From Caulobacter sp. 602-1 (lineage in GTDB: Bacteria; Pseudomonadota; Alphaproteobacteria; Caulobacterales; Caulobacteraceae), in contig NZ_RRYI01000002.1 in NCBI RefSeq assembly GCF_003931565.1, positions 434,001 through 498,000 on the forward strand: DNA of 64,000 nucleotides, read 5' to 3'. Made by a program: the position numbers and the translations under genes. How positions within the stretch are numbered: position 1 is the stretch's first letter; the number at the start of each line of letters is the position of its first letter. Positions 8,118-17,617 of the stretch are shown piece by piece. A model generated the notes under the pieces. That model worked only from the letters and a program-made list of their open reading frames with translations, made no database searches and was not told where the DNA came from.

Positions 8118-9617
8118 ATGACCCAGCAGACGGTCCGCAAGGTGGTGATCGCGGGCGGCGGAACGGCCGGCTGGATGGCGGCGGCCGCGCTGGTCAAGCA
8201 GCTCGGGCCGCTGCTCGACATCACCCTGGTCGAGTCCGAGGACATCGGCACGGTCGGGGTGGGCGAGTCGACGATCCCCACGGCCCGCACCTTCAATGCG
8301 CTGCTCGGCATCGACGAGGCCGCGTTCATGCGCGCCACCCAGGCGACCTTCAAGCTGGGCATCTCGTTCGAGAATTGGGGCGAGGTCGGCGACCGCTACA
8401 TCCACTCGTTCGGCCAGGTCGGCAAATCCACCTGGATGGGCGGCTTCCATCACTTCTGGATGCAGGCCCGCGAGCAGGGGTTCGGCGGCGACCTCGGCGA
8501 CTATTGTCTGGAGCTGAAGGCCGCCGAGCAGAACCGGTTCTACACCGGCGAAGAGAGTCCGCTGAACTACGCCTATCACCTGGACGCCGGCCTCTACGGG
8601 CGCTTCCTGCGGGGCATGGCCGAGGCTGAGGGCGTGCGCCGGGTCGAGGGCAAGATCGCCTCTGTCCGCCAGCGCGGCGAGGACGGCTTCGTCGAGGCCC
8701 TGGTCATGGAGAACGGCGAGGTCGTCGAGGGCGATCTGTTCATCGACTGCACGGGTTTCCGCGGCCTGCTGATCGAACAAACCCTGAAGGCCGGCTTCGA
8801 GGACTGGGACCACTGGCTGCCGACCAACAGCGCCCTGGCCGTGCAGACCCGTTCGACCGAGCCCGCCGTTCCCTACACCCGGGCGATCGCCCACGAGGCC
8901 GGCTGGCGCTGGAAGATCCCGCTGCAGCATCGGGTCGGCAATGGCCTCGTCTACTGCAGCGACTTCATGTCCGATGACGATGCGCGCGCGAAGTTGATGG
9001 GCGAGATCGAGGGCGAGACCCTGATCGAGCCGCGACTGATCCGCTATCGAACAGGCCGTCGCCGCAAGACCTGGGACAAGAACGTCGTGGCGCTGGGTCT
9101 GGCCAGCGGCTTCGTCGAGCCGCTGGAGTCGACCTCGATCCACCTGATCATGATCGGCGTGACGCGTCTGATGCAGCTGTTTCCCTTCGCCGGGATAAGC
9201 CTGGCGGCCGTCGATCGCTACAACCGCCAGGCCGACGACGAACTGGAGAAGATCCGGGACTTCATCATCCTGCACTACAAGGCGACCGAGCGGACCGACA
9301 GCCCGTTCTGGGATCGCGTGCGCGAGATGGGCATCCCCGACAGCCTTGCCCAGCGCATCGAACTCTTCCGCCAGAGCGCCCAGGTCTACCAGGCGCCTGG
9401 AGAGCTGTTCCAGGTCGACTCGTGGCTTCAGGTGCTGCTGGGCCAGCGGATCCAGCCTCGCGCCTACCACCACATGGGTCGGCTGATGCCGCCTCAGCAG
9501 CTGAAGGGCGCGCTGGAGGACCTCAAGCGCAACATCGACGGCATGGTGGCCCGACTGCCGCAGCACCAGGCCTTCCTCGACCGCTACTGCGCGCCTCTGG
9601 TGAGCAAGAGCGCCTAG
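8118..9617 (+). CDS. Flavin-dependent tryptophan halogenase family protein
   Basis: A 499-aa FADH2-dependent halogenase-family enzyme. The FAD-binding loop GGGTAGW is at residues ~13-19, the catalytic lysine K79 sits in ATFKLGISF at the same number as in PrnA/RebH, and the family signature WRWKIP is at residues 263-268. All hallmark residues are intact, so chemistry on an aromatic substrate is plausible. In Caulobacter such genes are regularly next to TonB-dependent receptors and not in natural-product clusters, so the true substrate may not be free tryptophan. A strong ribosome binding site (AGGGGAGG) precedes the ATG. The stop codon overlaps the convergent glycosyltransferase stop in a CTAG palindrome. 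No flavin reductase gene is visible nearby. Confidence 0.93.
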   Translation: MTQQTVRKVVIAGGGTAGWMAAAALVKQLGPLLDITLVESEDIGTVGVGESTIPTARTFNALLGIDEAAFMRATQATFKLGISFENWGEVGDRYIHSFGQVGKSTWMGGFHHFWMQAREQGFGGDLGDYCLELKAAEQNRFYTGEESPLNYAYHLDAGLYGRFLRGMAEAEGVRRVEGKIASVRQRGEDGFVEALVMENGEVVEGDLFIDCTGFRGLLIEQTLKAGFEDWDHWLPTNSALAVQTRSTEPAVPYTRAIAHEAGWRWKIPLQHRVGNGLVYCSDFMSDDDARAKLMGEIEGETLIEPRLIRYRTGRRRKTWDKNVVALGLASGFVEPLESTSIHLIMIGVTRLMQLFPFAGISLAAVDRYNRQADDELEKIRDFIILHYKATERTDSPFWDRVREMGIPDSLAQRIELFRQSAQVYQAPGELFQVDSWLQVLLGQRIQPRAYHHMGRLMPPQQLKGALEDLKRNIDGMVARLPQHQAFLDRYCAPLVSKSA

Positions 9618-10918
9618 ATCGGGAGCGGCGCGAACAGCTTCTGCAGTGTGGCCCCGATCCGCCCCGCGGCCGGGTCGGCGTCGGTCAGGCCCATGGCGGT
9701 CAGCTCGCCGCCGATGCGACGGCCGACGGCCAGCAGAGGGCGGCTGGTGACCTGGGCCTGGGCCAGGTCCTCGATGGCTTCGGCGTAGCGGGCGGCGTTG
9801 AGGTTGGCCAGCGCCCAGGCGCGGGCGGCTTGGCCGGTCTGGCGGCGCAGGGCCTCATCGGCGACTAGGCGCTCGAGCACGTCGCGCAACTCCTCGATCA
9901 CGATTCCGCCGTCGATCTTGAAGACCAGGTCATCGGGGAGCTCGCCGTAGAAGCCTGCGCGGGCCACCACGGTCGGGCGGCCGCTCAGCATGCCTTCGCA
10001 GGCCGAGCCCGAGGCGCCTTCCAGCACCGGCTTGCGCAGGGCGATCATGATGTCGGCTTCGTCGAGGCGGCGGTCCAGCGTGTCGTCGTCGACCGCGCCC
10101 TCGATGATCAGATTGCCGAACCCGACCTCGGCGGCGGTGACTTCCAGCTTGGCGCGCTCCGCGTCCGAGATCGGACCCACCAGGCGATAGACGCATGCCT
10201 TCAGGGTGTCGGAGCCGCCGATGGCGCGGATTACGTCGTCGACGCGCTTGTTGGGGTTCATCACCCCGACCGTGGTGAGGGTCAGTTGGGCCTTGGCCTC
10301 CGGAGGCCCAGGAGGCGTCGCGCGGTCGGGGCAGCACAGCGGGGTGACGGCGACCGGACCTTGAACAACCGCCTCCAGCTTGGGCGCGTAGAACTCGGCG
10401 TGAGCCAGGGCGGCCTCGCAGCGGTCGGCCAGCCATTCGGTCATCGGCAGGTGCTGGGCGATCTCGCCCATATCCAGCATCTGGCCCGAGCGGACGGCCA
10501 CGGCGTGTGGCAGGGCGGCCTCGCCATAGGTCGCGACGATCTCGGCGTCGTGTCGACGATAGTCGAGGCGGTTGTAATGCAGCCAGCCCGAGAACAGGTT
10601 GTAGATGTAGAAGTCGTGGAAGATCCCCAGGCACGGCGCGGCGTCGAGGATCGCGAACACGCCCGCGTGGAAGGGATAGTTGTCGCCGATGTTGACGACG
10701 ACCACGTCGAACTCGGTCCGCAGGCGCGAGAGGTCGTAGGACCGCCAGTGATGCATGCGCTGGGCGGTCGGGTGAAGCGGCTCGGCCGGGTCGTCCCGCT
10801 CCTCGCAGCGCAGGATCTCGACCTGGTGGCCCCGTAGGGCCAGGGCCTTGGCGACCTCGGCGCTCACCCGGCCGATCGACGAGCGCAGGACGAAGGGCGT
10901 CACCCAGCAGATCTTCAT
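9614..10918 (-). CDS. Glycosyltransferase, GT4-like
   Basis: A 434-aa cytoplasmic glycosyltransferase of GT-B shape. The N-terminal half starts MKICWVTPF and has a glycine/arginine loop (SSIGRVSAEVAKAL) typical of acceptor domains. The C-terminal half has VGVMNPNKRVDDVIRAI (donor domain start, ~residues 216-232) and the nucleotide-sugar loop EGASGSACEGM, an E-x7-E-like pattern. The start codon directly abuts the stop of the FkbM gene (10918/10919), so they form one minus-strand operon. The position between a receptor locus and the S-layer locus suggests a role in cell-surface polysaccharide or S-LPS, but the sugar cannot be named. Confidence 0.87.
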   Translation of the reverse strand: MKICWVTPFVLRSSIGRVSAEVAKALALRGHQVEILRCEERDDPAEPLHPTAQRMHHWRSYDLSRLRTEFDVVVVNIGDNYPFHAGVFAILDAAPCLGIFHDFYIYNLFSGWLHYNRLDYRRHDAEIVATYGEAALPHAVAVRSGQMLDMGEIAQHLPMTEWLADRCEAALAHAEFYAPKLEAVVQGPVAVTPLCCPDRATPPGPPEAKAQLTLTTVGVMNPNKRVDDVIRAIGGSDTLKACVYRLVGPISDAERAKLEVTAAEVGFGNLIIEGAVDDDTLDRRLDEADIMIALRKPVLEGASGSACEGMLSGRPTVVARAGFYGELPDDLVFKIDGGIVIEELRDVLERLVADEALRRQTGQAARAWALANLNAARYAEAIEDLAQAQVTSRPLLAVGRRIGGELTAMGLTDADPAAGRIGATLQKLFAPLPI

Positions 10919-12163
10919 CTAGCGAGCCAGCAGACGCTTTTCGGCGTCGCCGCCGGCGCGCACGAAGGCGATGTTGGCCGAGACCACCTTGGCGGCGGCC
11001 TTGGCGTTCGTCGGCTCGGCCGCGCCGGTCGTCTCGTCGATGATGTAGGCCTTGAAGCCGGCGTCGGCGAAGGCCTTGAACCACTGGGCCGGGGTCTGTC
11101 CGACGCGCCCCAGGTGCTCGGGACCGAACTCGGCGACGATGGCCAGGTCCTTGTTCTTGGCGATCAGGCCCGACATGCCGGCCAGCACGTCCAGTTCGGC
11201 GCCCTCCACGTCGATCTTGACCACGTCCATGCGTTTGGCGGGCGCGACGTCGTCCAGGCGCACGACCTCGACCTGGATCTCGCGCGAACCCTCGGTCTCG
11301 GGCAGGGCGTAGAGGGAGCTGTGGCCGATGATGTCGCTGACGTGGAAGGTCAGCTGGCCAGCCTGCGCGCCGACGGCCTGATCGCGCACCTCGACCCAGG
11401 ACAGACCGTTGAGGTGACGCATCTTCTCGAGGTTGGCGCGCGGGATCGCCTCGGGCTCGAAGGCGATGACCTTGCCAGATGGGCCGGCGGCCCACGCCAT
11501 GATCAACGTAAGCAGGCCGATATTGGCGCCGACGTCCGCGACCACCATGCCCGGCTGGACCAGGCGGCGCAGCACGTCGCCGGTGCCGGGCTCCAAGCCA
11601 CGGCTGGTGGCGTTGGCCAGCATGGTCACGAAGGTCGGCAGGGCGGTCGGGGCCAGGATATAGCCATCGCGCATCCGGATGGCCGTGGACTCCGCGTCGT
11701 AATGGATCAGCGGCCGCGCCTTGATCTCCAGCTCGTCGAAGCGCGGGCCGAACAGGCCGGGCAGACGAGCCAGTTCGCCATAGGCCTGGTCGCCGCGGTT
11801 CTGGACGTGGGACAGCTGGGCCGACAGGGTCTGCAGGGTCGCCGTGGCGACCTGCTGCTGTTGCAGCACCAGATGCAGCAGGCTCTGGGTGTGATCCAGG
11901 CGCGCCTGGGTCGCGTGCAGGTCGGCGGACAGGATATTCAGGTGGGCTTGGGCCTGGCGCAGCTCGTGCTCGACGCTGGCCTGCAGATAGCGGCGCGCAT
12001 AGTTGGCGACCGGCGACAGCACCGGGCCGATCAGGCGGCGCGCGAACCCGAAGCGGCGGCGCGGCGGCGGACCGGCGGGCGGGGCGGGCGAAGCCTCCGG
12101 CGTTTCGGCGGCGGGAGCGCGCATGGCGGAACTAATCGCCAGGTCCAGGCGTGCGGGCCTCAA
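10919..12163 (-). CDS. FkbM family methyltransferase with N-terminal coiled coil
   Basis: A 414-aa protein. Residues ~75-150 are heptad-rich, with many Gln/Leu/Ala (LHLVLQQQQVATATLQTL), predicting a coiled coil. The C-terminal half is a SAM-dependent FkbM methyltransferase: motif I ADVGANIGLLTLI (~residue 215) and the FkbM hallmark VVKIDVEGAELDVLAGM (~residue 318). FkbM enzymes usually O-methylate sugars, consistent with the adjoining glycosyltransferase. The chosen start is TTG at 12163, preceded by AAGGA at good spacing; an ATG 13 codons later (12124) is an alternative with a weaker site. The coiled coil may tether the enzyme to a glycan assembly complex; that is inference. Confidence 0.85.
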   Translation of the reverse strand: MRPARLDLAISSAMRAPAAETPEASPAPPAGPPPRRRFGFARRLIGPVLSPVANYARRYLQASVEHELRQAQAHLNILSADLHATQARLDHTQSLLHLVLQQQQVATATLQTLSAQLSHVQNRGDQAYGELARLPGLFGPRFDELEIKARPLIHYDAESTAIRMRDGYILAPTALPTFVTMLANATSRGLEPGTGDVLRRLVQPGMVVADVGANIGLLTLIMAWAAGPSGKVIAFEPEAIPRANLEKMRHLNGLSWVEVRDQAVGAQAGQLTFHVSDIIGHSSLYALPETEGSREIQVEVVRLDDVAPAKRMDVVKIDVEGAELDVLAGMSGLIAKNKDLAIVAEFGPEHLGRVGQTPAQWFKAFADAGFKAYIIDETTGAAEPTNAKAAAKVVSANIAFVRAGGDAEKRLLAR

Positions 12164-12249
12164 GGCAGTCCTTCCCGAACGCGGCCCCGCGAGAGGCCGT
12201 CATTCCTCTGATCTCGCGACATCCGGAGCGGACGCTCCAGGCGTTTCGT

Positions 12250-13800
<1,551 letters not shown>

Positions 13801-13867
13801 GCGGCGGACGTTTCCCCACGCCTAAAACAAGCGCCGGCTCCCGGGCCGGCCGTTCACCCTAACCGAA

Positions 13868-14167
13868 CTACGCTTCGCTGAACAGGATTTCGTAGGTGAT
13901 AGGATCGTAGAAGCGGAGCAGTTCGCGGACGAAAGTCTTCTCCGGAACCTCAAGCGCCTGAGCCCAGTCCCTGTAACGGTCCGGCGGAATACGCCCTCGA
14001 CCTGTCTCCAGCTGGGAGATGAAGGTGTAGTAGTCGGCGCCCACCTTGGCCGCGAGCTGGCGCTGCGAGAGGCCTGCGGCCTCGCGTTGCTCCTTCAGCC
14101 AGCGGCCGCCTTCGCGGCGGAGATCCTGGACCTCCGTGGCGCTGCGTCGTTGCGGATTGCCATACAT
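13868..14167 (-). CDS. XRE-family helix-turn-helix regulator
   Basis: A 99-aa DNA-binding protein. Residues ~22-75 form a lambda-repressor-type helix-turn-helix: LKEQREAAGLSQRQLAAKVG, then DYYTFISQLETGRGRIP as recognition helix and turn. The ~25-residue C-terminus (RELLRFYDPITYEILFSEA) is short and lacks a sensor domain. A GAGG ribosome binding site precedes the ATG. It is transcribed away from rsaA across a 263-bp shared upstream region containing three GTAC-centred elements, the natural place for it to act on itself and on rsaA. Control of rsaA by this protein is inference. Confidence 0.9.
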   Translation of the reverse strand: MYGNPQRRSATEVQDLRREGGRWLKEQREAAGLSQRQLAAKVGADYYTFISQLETGRGRIPPDRYRDWAQALEVPEKTFVRELLRFYDPITYEILFSEA

Positions 14168-14264
14168 TATAAAGCCTCGCGGGTCGTTCGGACCGGGCCG
14201 CGCGAGTGCGCGCTCGCCTCTCCGACGAATAAATCACATGCCCATATACCCCTTTCGCAGCGGG

Positions 14265-14319
14265 GGTACAAGGAACGCTATATAGGAATTTGCTGTACCG
14301 GTTAGAAAAATGCTGTACA
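14265..14319. promoter_or_regulatory. GTAC-centred repeat cluster upstream of rsaA
   Basis: GGTACA (14265-14270), TGTACC (14294-14299) and TGTACA (14314-14319) lie between the XRE gene and rsaA. The last two are parts of a 20-bp-spaced direct repeat TGCTGTAC (14291 and 14311), the second within the palindrome GCTGTACAGC. Two-turn spacing just upstream of the -35 element is typical of an operator array. The binding protein is unknown; the divergent XRE regulator is the obvious candidate. Confidence 0.5.
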
Positions 14320-14334
14320 GCTGAATTTCGGCTA

Positions 14335-14361
14335 TTGTCGACGTATGACGTTTGCTCTATA
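14335..14361 (+). promoter_or_regulatory. rsaA promoter (sigma-73 type)
   Basis: TTGTCG (14335-14340) and GCTCTATA (14354-14361) with a 13-bp spacer fit the Caulobacter housekeeping pattern (TTGACGS, 10-14 bp, GCTANAWC). The stretch around it, as I remember it, is nearly the same as the mapped C. crescentus rsaA promoter, which drives one of the strongest genes in that species. Confidence 0.75.
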
Positions 14362-14371
14362 GCCATCGCTG

Positions 14372-14421
14372 CTCCCATGCGCGCCATCAGGTCGCACGGG
14401 GGTGTGGGATTTTTTTGGGAG
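14372..14421 (+). promoter_or_regulatory. rsaA 5'-leader with potential SD-pairing stem
   Basis: CTCCCA (14372-14377), near the predicted transcript start, is complementary to TGGGAG (14416-14421), which contains the Shine-Dalgarno GGGAG located 9 bases before ATG 14431. A T7 run lies just before the SD. A stem near the 5' end could stabilise this message or tune its translation. Confidence 0.45.
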
Positions 14422-14430
14422 ACAAGCCAC

Positions 14431-17340
14431 ATGGCTTATACGACGCAGCAGTTGGTGGACGCTTACACCAACGCCAACCTCGGCAAGACGCCGGACGCCG
14501 CCACCACCCTGGCGATCGACGCTTACGCCTCGGGCACGACCACGGGCGCCTACAGCGACACGCAAGCTCTGGCCAACACCCTGAAGCTGGTGGGCAACAC
14601 GACCGCCGTCGCGATCGAAACCTATCAGTTCTTCACCAACCACGCGCCGTCGGCCGCGGGTCTGTCGTACCTGGTCAACTCGACCACGAACGCCAACGAC
14701 CTGAACGACGCTTACTACGCGAAGTTCTCGGCGGAAAACCGCTTCATCAACTTCTCGATCAACCTCGCCACGGGCGCGGGTGAAGGCGCCGCCGCTTTCG
14801 CCGCTTCGTACGGCTCGGTTTCGTACGCTCAGACCGTCGCCACGGCCTATGACAAGATCATCGGCAACTCGGTCGCCACCGCCGCTGGCGTCGACGTGGC
14901 CGCTTCGGTCGCGTTCTTCAGCCGCGCTGAAAACATCACCTACCTCACGAACTTCGTGAAGGCGAACACCACCCTGACCACGGCCGCCGACATCGACCTG
15001 GCCGTCAAGGCCGCGCTGATCGGTGAAATCCTGAACGCCGCCTTCCAATCGGGCCTGGGTGGCTATGCCGGTTCGACCAACGCGATGATCGCCGACCTGT
15101 CGGACGGCTCGCTGTCGACCGACGCTGCCGCTGGCGTGAACATCCTGACGGCCTATCCGTCGGCCGGCGCCGTGGGCACCACCTACACGCTGACCCCGGG
15201 CGCCGACCCGCTGACGGGCACCAACGCCAACGACACGTTCAACGCGCTGTCGATCAAGGCTGACGGCACGAACGCCACCACCTTCTCGTCGTTCGACGCG
15301 ATCGATGGCGGCGCGGGCGTTGACACCCTGAACATCTACACGGATGACACGGGCGTCGGCTTCAACATGTCGCTCCCGTCCTCGACCACCGTGAAGAACG
15401 TCGAAATCGTCAACATCCTGAACGCCGGCGCCACCGCCGCTGCTCTGGCTGACGCTTCGAAGTACCAGGGCGTCCAAGAGCTGTGGCAAGTGAACAAGGC
15501 AGACGCCGTGACCAATCTGGCCACGGGCGTGATCGCCGGCTTTAAGAACTTCACTGCCGCTGCGACCTTCGACGTCGCCACGAACGCCACGGCCGCCTCG
15601 GCCAAGGTCGCTCTGAGCAACGTCGCTGAAGCCAGCACCGTCAACGTCGATGGCTCGGCTTCGGATGCTCTGGCCAGCGTCACGCTGTCGGGCACCGTCG
15701 CCGACACGAACAGCGATGGCTCGGTCGCCGCGACCGTTCTGAACTTCAAGGTCGGTGACGATGTCACGTCGGTCTCGGTCAGCTCGGCTTTCACCACCAC
15801 CCTGACGGTTATCGACGCGGGCAGCACCGACAAGGTGACCTCGGTTGACCTGTCGGGCAGCACCGGCGCGATCACCTTCGTCGGTGACACCGACGTCGCC
15901 AACATCGTCGGCGGCGCTGGCAAGGACGACCTGACGATCGCCACGACGACCGTCAAGGATAACTCGGCCACCCCCGCCGACGAAACCGTTTCGGCCGTTC
16001 TGAACGCCGGCGCTGGCAACGACACCATCACCATCAACACCACGGGCGCTGGCACCACCACCGTCTCGGGCGGCGCTGGCAACGACACCATCACTCACAC
16101 GGGCCACGGTACGGGCAAGCTGACCGTCGACCTGGGCGATGGCGATGACAAGTTCCTCGGCACGGGCGTTGTGGCTGCTACCGACTTCGTCGACGGCGGC
16201 GCTGGCATCGACACCCTGCGCCTGAGCGTTGTGGGTTCGGCCAACATCGGCGCGTTCTCGAACTTCGAGCGTTTCGACGTTGTCGGCATGTCCACCAACC
16301 TGGACGTTGACATCCTGGCCTCGAAGAACACCGTCAGCGAGATCGTCTCGTCGGGCGCCCTGAGCGCCACGTCGGGCGTGACCGCCGTTCTCCCGTCCGT
16401 CACGCTGAGCAACATCGGCGCCGGCGTTGGCTTCCGCGCCACCGCTGACAACACCTACGACGCCAACACGTTCGACCCCGGCGTCCAGCAAGGCGTGCTG
16501 AACCTGACCCAGAAGACCGCCGGCGCGCTGACCGTCACGGTCGACACGGACGGCGCCAACGACGGCGTGGCTACGGCTGACGTGGTCTCCGGCATCGTCG
16601 CCACGAACGCTACGTCGCTGACGGCCGCGTTCGCTGCTGACCATGCCGACACCAAGGCCAACACCGCCACGCTGAACGTGACGGGTTCGGTGGCGACCAG
16701 CCTGACCGTGACCTCGGGCGGCACCAACGTGTCGAACGTGCTGAACTACACCTCGGCCGTGAACGCCTCGACCACCCGCGACTACATCACTTCGGTGACC
16801 GTCACGGGCGACAAGGCTCTGACCCTGGATCTCGTCGTCGGCACCGCCGCCGTCACCAGCGTTGACGCCTCGGCCTTTACCGGCGCCCTGACGTTCGACC
16901 TCAGCGACATGCGTAACGCGGCGAGCTACGGCTCGGTGCTGAAGCTGGGCGCTGGCGACGACGTCATCACCCTGAGCAACGGCCGCGCCATCCAAGGCGT
17001 CGAGCTGGGCACGGGCGAAAACGCCACTCTGGTGACCAACTTCGACGTCCTGAAGGCCACCGGCGCTGCCCAAGCCGCTGATATCGCCGCCACGGCGACC
17101 ATCACGCTGAAGGACGGCCTGCTGACCTTCAACGGCGCTGGCCCGGCTACCCTGGCTGACGCCATCACGCTGGCTGACGGCGCTGCTGTCGGCGCTGGCG
17201 CTTCGGTTGTCTTCCAATACCTGAGCGACAGCTACGTCTTCGTTCAAGGCGGCGGTTCGGACACCGTGGTCAAGCTGGTCGGCGCCACCGGCCTGCACGG
17301 CATCGACACGGTCACGACTGACTCGCTGTACGTGTTCTAA
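14431..17340 (+). CDS. rsaA: S-layer protein RsaA homologue
   Basis: Structural protein of the hexagonal surface lattice, exported unprocessed by type I secretion and held to LPS O-antigen with Ca2+. The start is ATG 14431 after GGGAG; it gives [19 protein letters not shown], nearly the known RsaA N-terminus. Residues 1-~225 follow C. crescentus RsaA closely as I remember it (the LPS-anchoring domain). The remainder is diverged: 969 aa here against 1026. There is no signal peptide. RTX-type calcium motifs occur near residue 293 (GGAGVDTL), 525-580 ([23 protein letters not shown]) and 839 ([10 protein letters not shown]). The C-terminal ~100 residues end SLYVF and should carry the uncleaved secretion signal. 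Composition is rich in Ala, Thr, Val and Asp with almost no Cys. Strong terminators follow. Confidence 0.96.
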   Translation: MAYTTQQLVDAYTNANLGKTPDAATTLAIDAYASGTTTGAYSDTQALANTLKLVGNTTAVAIETYQFFTNHAPSAAGLSYLVNSTTNANDLNDAYYAKFSAENRFINFSINLATGAGEGAAAFAASYGSVSYAQTVATAYDKIIGNSVATAAGVDVAASVAFFSRAENITYLTNFVKANTTLTTAADIDLAVKAALIGEILNAAFQSGLGGYAGSTNAMIADLSDGSLSTDAAAGVNILTAYPSAGAVGTTYTLTPGADPLTGTNANDTFNALSIKADGTNATTFSSFDAIDGGAGVDTLNIYTDDTGVGFNMSLPSSTTVKNVEIVNILNAGATAAALADASKYQGVQELWQVNKADAVTNLATGVIAGFKNFTAAATFDVATNATAASAKVALSNVAEASTVNVDGSASDALASVTLSGTVADTNSDGSVAATVLNFKVGDDVTSVSVSSAFTTTLTVIDAGSTDKVTSVDLSGSTGAITFVGDTDVANIVGGAGKDDLTIATTTVKDNSATPADETVSAVLNAGAGNDTITINTTGAGTTTVSGGAGNDTITHTGHGTGKLTVDLGDGDDKFLGTGVVAATDFVDGGAGIDTLRLSVVGSANIGAFSNFERFDVVGMSTNLDVDILASKNTVSEIVSSGALSATSGVTAVLPSVTLSNIGAGVGFRATADNTYDANTFDPGVQQGVLNLTQKTAGALTVTVDTDGANDGVATADVVSGIVATNATSLTAAFAADHADTKANTATLNVTGSVATSLTVTSGGTNVSNVLNYTSAVNASTTRDYITSVTVTGDKALTLDLVVGTAAVTSVDASAFTGALTFDLSDMRNAASYGSVLKLGAGDDVITLSNGRAIQGVELGTGENATLVTNFDVLKATGAAQAADIAATATITLKDGLLTFNGAGPATLADAITLADGAAVGAGASVVFQYLSDSYVFVQGGGSDTVVKLVGATGLHGIDTVTTDSLYVF

Positions 17341-17350
17341 TCATCCTGAA

Positions 17351-17376
17351 GGATCGCCCGGTTCGCCGGGCGATCC
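17351..17376 (+). terminator. Perfect 11-bp hairpin after rsaA
   Basis: GGATCGCCCGG (17351-17361) pairs fully with CCGGGCGATCC (17366-17376) around a TTCG loop, 10 bases past the stop. There is no T-run, so it more likely protects the 3' end of the very stable rsaA message or acts with the next hairpin. Confidence 0.65.
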
Positions 17377-17399
17377 CGATGATGATCGACTATCGAGAG

Positions 17400-17430
17400 C
17401 CCCCGGCGTTCGCGTCGGGGGTTTCTTTTT
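17400..17430 (+). terminator. Rho-independent terminator of rsaA
   Basis: A 9-bp stem (17400-17408 with 17413-17421, one G.U pair) with a TTCG loop is followed by TTTCTTTTT. It lies 60 bp after the rsaA stop and separates the abundant rsaA transcript from the transporter genes. Confidence 0.88.
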
Positions 17431-17617
17431 GTCGGGTTCTAGACGTTGCGACCGCGAAGCGCTTGGCGGGCCAGACCTCTTGCGAACCCGTTTCCCTTGT
17501 GATCTAGCCCTGAGGTTCCCGTTGCTCACTTTCGGCCACAATTTCGTGGTCGAGAGCCAACCTCAGTTGTTACTGTATACGGCCCGCCCTCCTGGCGCGG
17601 CGTCTTGAAGGCTCGAC

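Noticed and set aside
14332..17298. 988-aa open frame antisense to rsaA
   Set aside because: Low-complexity Val/Arg/Gly translation without motifs, caused by the codon bias of rsaA.
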